From NCBI GenBank assembly GCA_963691705.1, contig OY829537.1:66626304-66690303 (forward strand): 64,000 nt of DNA, written 5' to 3'. The DNA is from Viola odorata (taxonomy: Eukaryota; Streptophyta; Magnoliopsida; Malpighiales; Violaceae). Numbering within the stretch: position 1 is the first letter of the stretch; every line of letters starts with the position of its first letter. A program made the position numbers and the translations under genes. Under the pieces are notes generated by a model. That model was not told the DNA's origin, ran no database searches, and saw only the letters and a program-made list of their open reading frames with translations. Below are positions 58,129-64,000 of this stretch, piece after piece.

Positions 58129-61100
58129 ATGGCTTCTAATTCAGATCTTACACCGTCCCAATCCTCTAGCCTTTCTTTCACTACTCGTAGACGGCTTTTC
58201 CCTTTCGCCACTTCTGATGTTTCTACCACGATGCAGGAAATTCCCCAAGGAACGTCAGACCTTTCCTTTGGACAAACAACGGGAATATCTTTTTCCTAGA
58301 TGCACATTCCTTTTTCACAGATGGCAGGACCTAGTTACTCCACTCCTTATTCGAGGGGACCAGCAGTAGACAACACGGGCAATCCTTTTGTGAACCCATT
58401 ATCAGCTCTTCAGGCTCAGCTAGACCATCTGACAGAGTTAGCCGCAGGATTCACGCCCCATGTTTCAGGACTTAGCGTACCTTCTCAAATAGTTTTTACT
58501 CCACCTATCATCACTGATCGACCATTATCCCCTTGGCAATCCAGGGGCATTCCATCAACCTTACCTGTGACATAAATCCCTGTCAGTTTCATGCAACTCG
58601 CGCATAGACACGCCGAACCCTCCACACAGTACATAAGGGAAATCCCTATTTCTGAAGGGAAGCGATGGCATGACGAGTACAGAGATCATTGGGATGACAG
58701 GCGAAACGAGACGTTCAGGGACCTATCTCCTAGACACAGTGAGAGGTCAAGTAGTAGAAGACAACGAACCCGAATGCCAAGGAGTAGCAGCCGATCTCCT
58801 AGCCGATATCGTGAGCATGCCCTTCGAGGTCAAGAGCACCATGAAGAAGTTTCTCCTCCTCGTCGACCTCGCGAGATTCCTGACGTTAACGCTGGTCACC
58901 CGTTTAGCTATCGCATAAGACATCACCGAGTCAACCGACACGTAAACCTTCCTGCAGAATTGTACGACGACACAAAGGATCCTATCTCTCACCTCAATAA
59001 AGTGAAAGATTTTGTACAATTTCAAACCTATAGTGACACAGCGTTATGTCAGATTTTTGTCATGACATTGTCAGGTGTAACGCGTTTCTGGTTTGAGGGA
59101 CTTCCGGCAGGATCTATCGATAGTTTTTCTCAATTGGAAACAAAGTTTCGGAGCCGATTTAGCATGGTTGTACCTATCAGGAAATCTGCGGCAACGTTAT
59201 TCGATATCCATTGAAAACCACAGGAATCCTTGAAGGATTTCCTGGGTCACTTTGATCTTGAGATGTCGTTAACACCAGGCGTTACCATCGATTTCACTAT
59301 TAAGGCCTTAAAGCGCAATTGTTGTTACGAGAAGTTACGAGACACATTAATGGTGGATCCACCACCGACGTTAGATGCGCTGAGACTGAAAGCTCACAAC
59401 TATGCGAGGATGGAGGAAGAGGAAAATAGAGGGAGAATTCAGAACATGCCTCAAGACACACTTCCCGCTCCTAACGCCCAGACAAACGCGACTCCAGATG
59501 GTCGCCCAAACGATGACTATGGCCAGCGAAAAGACCACATCCCTAGAGTCTCCAACCGGCAAAGGGGTAATTTTTCAAAGGGAAGATCTGGCAATACTCC
59601 TACTAGAAGGCAAGCGGATCCACCAAAGGGCCGAATATACGACCCTGACCTTCCTTCCCTCATACTTCCGAGAGCAGAAATCTTAGCAATCATCCAGCAA
59701 CGGAACCTACCCATCTGTTACCCGACTCCTATGAAACCAGGAGTAACTATGGGGGGAAGGGAAAAAGTTTTTTGTAAGTTCCACAAAGTCAAAGGACACT
59801 CCACGGATGTATGCCGAGAATTGAAGTTGGCGATAGAGCGTTTGGTTAAGGAAGGTTACCTCGGAGAATTTGCCACTAAAATAAGAGAAGAAGCCAGAAG
59901 TAACAAGGCAGGCAAAATGCCAGATGGCAAACCAGTACCCTCGCACCCCCCGGGAAACAACGATATCCCTGACGGGAGAATGAGAGAGGCATTAATGGTC
60001 CATGATGACGACGTTCCCATGATCAATATTATCACGGGTGGAGCACCGTATTTTGATGAATTTGTACAGCTAACGCCCAGCTCGGGAGAAAAGCGTAAAC
60101 GAGAGAGCACGCTAGTAAAAAGTGAGGTGATAAGTGCTTTAGACCGGATGGTATTGTCCTTCACGGAGGAAGATGACAAAGGTGTCACTTTCCCACATAA
60201 CGATGCATTAGTGGTCACACCCTTCATTGGTAATCACGGAGTTAGGAGAACCCTTATCGATAATGGGAGTGCGGTAAATTTGTTCTCACTAAAGGTGTAT
60301 AACCTCATGAAGCGTCCCGATAGTGGGCTAACGCCTTGCAAAAAACCAATAATTAGAGTAGATGGGGTCCCAATCCCCGTACCGGGAGTCACATCGCTAC
60401 CGGTATACTTTAGAGAGGACATGTGCAAACGGTCAGAGGAGCTATTGTTCTTGGTGGTAGACTTAACACTGCCCTATAACACCGTATTAGGGCGGCCGTT
60501 CCTCAACCGCTTTGGGGCAGAAATATCTCATTAGCACTTAAAGATGAAATATCCCTCTTGGGACGGAGTAGTCTCAATTAAAGGCGACCAGAAGTTAGCC
60601 GCCGAATGTTACTTGCTTATGACTCAGAAGAGCTGTGAACGTTACATATGTGTAGCAGATGATTCTTTCGAAGATAAGGAGGGAAAATGCACGCAGCCGG
60701 TGGACAAGATGGTGTCAGTTCCCATTAGCGGAGTTGAGGAAGCGAACTTCTTGGTTAGTGAAAAGTTAAGCCTGGAGGAGAACGCGCAGTTAGCTCGATT
60801 ACTAAACAAATGTAAAGGAGAATTCGCGTGGAAACCTGCGGATATGCCTGGAATTTCGCGAGAAGTTGCGAAACGTAGGCTAAACATTGACCCTAACGCT
60901 AAGCCTATTCAGCAAAAATGGTGAACTTTCTCTGCAGAAAAAATACTAGCCATCGAGAAGGAAATATTGAAACTTATGGGTGCCAACTCCGGATATCACC
61001 AAATCCCTATGGCCATCAAATATGAAGAAAAAACTGCCTTCATCACTCCAAAGGCTACCTACTGTTATACGACGATGCCGTTTGGTTTGAAGAACGTTGG

Positions 61101-63534
61101 GGCTACCTTCCAGCGCATGGCAAACAAGGTTTTTGAAAGGCAAATTGGAAAGAACGTAGAAGCCTACGTAGATGACATATTTGTCAAAAGGCAAACTTCA
61201 TCGATCATTTAGCTGACTTGGAAGAAGTTTTCAATGTGATGAAAGAACATCAAATGAAGTTGAAGCCCCATAAATGCATGTTCGCGTTCCAAACGGGAAA
61301 ATTCCTAGGGTACGTGGTCAGTTTGAAAGGCATCCAACCTAACCCTTCAAAAGTGAAGGCTATCCAGGATATGATATCTCCTCGAACCGTCAAAGAAGTA
61401 CAGAAGCTCACATGGCGCATCATCGCGCTAGGACGATTTATTTCTAAACAAGGCGAAATGTGTCTACCTTTCTTCAAGGTTATTCATAAAAAAAAACCCT
61501 TTTGGATGGACAGAAGAATGCGAGGAAGTGTTTGCTGGCATAAAAGCCTACCTTTCATCTGATCTGGTGCTAACAAGACCGAAGCCGGGCGACACCTTAT
61601 GCTTGTATTTGGGCGTCGCTGACGAGGTGGTCAGTGCTGTCCTCGTACAAAGCGATGGGCATATTCATCGCCCTGTGTTCTTCGTCAGCCATGTACTGAA
61701 AGATGTCGAGTTACGGTACGCCCGCATTGAGAAAATAGCGTTCGCGCTAGTACAAGCAACGCGGAAGATGGATCGGTACTTTCAAGCTCACCCTGTCATA
61801 TTGCTCACAGATCAACCTTTGAGAAAAAAATTCAGAAAGCCTGAGTCTTCAGGAAGGATGCTAATCTGGGCAATTGAACTCGAACAGTATGGATTATAGT
61901 ATAAAGCCAGACCATCCATAAAAGCCCAAGCGCTAGCAGATTTCATAGCGGAATGCACATTCACACAAGATCCATCTACGGACTTACCAGAAGAGGAAAC
62001 GGATGACATGGACCTTCCGTGCCTGGAAACCTACACAGACTTGTGGGTTATCCACGTGGATGGGGCCAAAAATCAAGAGTTAGCTAGAGTAGGAATCTTT
62101 ATGATTGGGCCGAATGACATACGGATACGGTACGCCATCAGAATTTTGCAACCGTTATCCAATAACGTGGCAGAGTACGAGGCATTACTAGCCAGACACA
62201 GAATAGGCAGGAGCTTCTTCCCAAGGCCACACACGACGCCGAAATGACGTGTGACCTGCAACTAAAAGTATGTGGAGATTCCAAATTAGTGATAGACCAA
62301 ATCTTAGGAAACTCCCAAGTCAGAGAACCCATCATGATTCAATACCTCTCTAAAGTGAAACGTGAGTTGGTAGAAATACAGAAAAACGGCATGCAAGTCA
62401 GCTTTGAGCACATTCCTCGAGAGGCTAATGCCGAGGCTGACAATCTTGCCAAAATGGCAGCCAACCCGGAAGCCCCCATACCTAAGGACGTGTATTATGG
62501 GGAGATAGCCACACCTTCTTTCATGGAAGAACAAATATTGCTTTGCTTTAAAGAAGTCCAAAATGATTGGCGAATCCCTGTAATAAAATACTTAAAATGC
62601 AACGAGTTGCCAGAAGATAACGCTGAAAAGAGAATTTTTTTGAAGCAAGCGACACGATGCACATACCACAATGGGGAACTGATTCGGAGATATTTCTCTC
62701 ATCCAGCCGCAAAATGCATAATAGAGCAGGAAGGCCTCCACACTTTGCGAGAAATCCACGAAGGCATATGCGGCATGCATGTGGCTGGCGACACCCTGGC
62801 AGCGTAAGTTTTTAGGTCCGGATTCTATTGGCCCACCATCAGTAGAGACTGTCAAAAATGTCAGGAATTCGTTAAGATTCCCTGGAAACCTGCCGTCAAA
62901 ATTTCTGAGATAGTCGCTCCTTGCCCGTTTACTAAATGGGGAATTGACATTTTGAGCCCTTTCCCAAAAGCCAGATCTCAACTAAAATTTGTGGTCGTGG
63001 CAATAGACTATTTCATGAAATGGGCGGAAGCAGAAGCGGTAGCTAACATCACCACCGAAAAAATCTAGCGTTTCTTCAAATATCAAGTCATAATGCGATT
63101 CGGGGTACCTCGCATATTAGTCAGCGATAACGAAACACAATTCACGAGTCAATATTTTAGAGAACAGTGCGCAGAATTTTAGATTGAACAGAGATTTTCC
63201 TCCGTAGCTCATCCACAGACTAACGGTCAGGCAGAAGTGACCAATCGCAGTATTCTTAGTGGCATCAAAAGAAACTTGGAAGGTTCTAAAAAGAAATGGG
63301 CAGACGAACTGCCGTATGTGATGTGGGCCTATCGTATGACCGTCAAAACCAGTTCAGGAGAAACCCCTTCCGCGTTAGCCTTCGGCACAGAAGTCGTCAC
63401 GCTAGTAGAAATTGGCACCCTAAGCCTAAGAGTGGCATATTTCAAAGAAGAAATAAATGAAGAAAGGTTACGCGCTAACCTTGATGCGTTACCAGAGATA
63501 CAAGAGGAGACTCTTTTGAAAACCCTAAGCCTAA
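58129..63534 (+). pseudogene. Tat gag-pol, heavily mutated
   Basis: Gag starts MASNSDLTPSQSS at 58129. Stops: TAG 58297, TAA 58573, TGA 59212, TAG 60532, TGA 60922, TAG 61897, TAA about 62805, TAG about 63067 and about 63180. Frameshifts near 61190, 61490 (A9 run) and 62205. The part 59230-60534 keeps a complete gag region, a CKFHKVKGHSTDVC knuckle and protease IDNGSAVNLF. RT has an in-frame deletion of about 63 codons before GANSGYHQIPM, removing the fingers and the first catalytic Asp; YVDD remains. RNase H, second RNase H (VDGAKNQ, GDSKLV) and integrase are recognisable, but the zinc region has lost six residues (RDCQKC). Not functional. Confidence 0.85.
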
Positions 63535-63607
63535 GGACCGTCGTGAGCACTGATCTGAGAGGAGCCATTCCGCCATACATCCTTCGGCAGAAGACAAAAT
63601 CTTATCA
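63535..63607 (+). repeat. 73-bp tip of a third Tat LTR
   Basis: GGACCGTCGTGAGCACTGAT to CTTATCA matches the reverse complement of 21151-21223 almost exactly, so it belongs to the first element's subfamily. It is fused without a duplication to the second element's integrase region. Confidence 0.8.
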
Positions 63608-64000
63608 AATTGGTGCTCTCATTGAGAGTATTGGTTCTATTAAGTGAGCATCCTTAATAACCAAGCTCCTCCTCCCCGAAGCTAGAAGGATTATGGCCTC
63701 AGAGTCAGATCCGGCGCTGTCCCAAACTTCCAACATCCCATACAACACCCGCAGATGACTGTTTGCCTTCGCTACCTCTGATACCTCCACCCCAGTGCAG
63801 GACGTCACTGTGGGAGAATCAGATCTTCCTCCTGGGCAAAGTACGGAAGAAATTACATTCCAGATTTGTTCTCCCTTTTCTCACGTAGCAGGAACCAGTC
63901 GTCTTACCCCCCAAGCAGGGAGATCCATGATACCCTTTCGCAAATTCAATAGCAGCTCTCCAAGCTCAATTGGATCAGTTGACAGAGATGGCTGCTGGAT
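63608..64000 (+). pseudogene. Third Tat element: primer site and gag start
   Basis: Primer site AATTGGTGCTCTCATTGAGAG (63608-63628), then gag from ATG 63693: MASESDPALSQTSNIPYNTR, the same start as the first element. TGA at 63756 (Arg codon in copy 1) and a 14-bp deletion near 63931 break it. It continues past the window edge. Confidence 0.75.

Larger units (their letters stand above)
57463..63534 (+). mobile_element. Second Tat element, degenerate, 3' end lost
   Basis: Starts with a TGATAACA...TTATCA LTR after ACGGT (57458-57462). It has the same gene order as the first Tat element on the plus strand, with at least nine stops and three frameshifts. Sequence ends in the integrase C-terminal region at about 63534, where it is joined to a different Tat LTR. 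Integrase tail, antisense-gene block and 3' LTR are absent. Confidence 0.8.

Noticed and set aside
1..64000. tRNA, rRNA or other structured RNA genes
   Set aside because: No cloverleaf with A and B boxes or rRNA core sequence was recognised on either strand by eye.

Overview
The window is plant nuclear repeat DNA, probably from a eudicot; nothing seen names a species. It has no intact host gene and no rRNA or tRNA gene. Almost all of it is LTR-retrotransposon sequence (Ty3/Gypsy of several lineages, one Ty1/Copia ruin) around a tandem array of captured host-gene pieces. Evidence for a plant: Tat-lineage gag-pol with a second RNase H domain, an Athila-type primer-binding site, spliceosomal GT-AG introns, and fragments of two plant gene families, an aluminium-activated malate transporter (ALMT) and an F-box protein of the At1g67623-like group.

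Layout. 1-905: Gypsy gag remnant. 1085-6937: a non-autonomous Gypsy element whose LTRs carry palindrome clusters and whose gag is split by a 1.4 kb solo LTR (3157-4553). 7785-10270: wrecked Copia element. 10318-42532: tandem array of about 2.0-2.3 kb chimeric units. Each unit has one ALMT last exon (+ strand) joined tail to tail to the 5' half of an F-box gene (- strand). The array is split by a complete 14.5 kb Tat element (21151-35643, target duplication CAAGA). That element has gag-pol on the minus strand and, on the plus strand, a 7.5 kb block of antisense genes. Two of these are paralogous, intron-containing genes resembling the 'putative gypsy type transposon' family; one is open, one is broken.

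42850-about 45000: minus-strand Athila-like gag, primer-binding site and LTR. 45117-55733: a 10.6 kb LTR element with Ogre-like primer-binding site, decayed gag, no pol and three adjoining minisatellites; part of its 3' LTR plus flank is tandemly duplicated to 56657. 57463-63534: a second, heavily mutated plus-strand Tat element. At 63535 it is joined abruptly to the 3' tip of another Tat LTR, whose gag runs off the window.

How it fits together: the array formed first, and the Tat element then jumped into one spacer. LTRs differing by about 3% by eye suggest that jump is fairly recent. The F-box parts were already broken before the right-hand units multiplied, since four copies share the same nonsense codon. 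All protein assignments are from reading translations; no database search was run.
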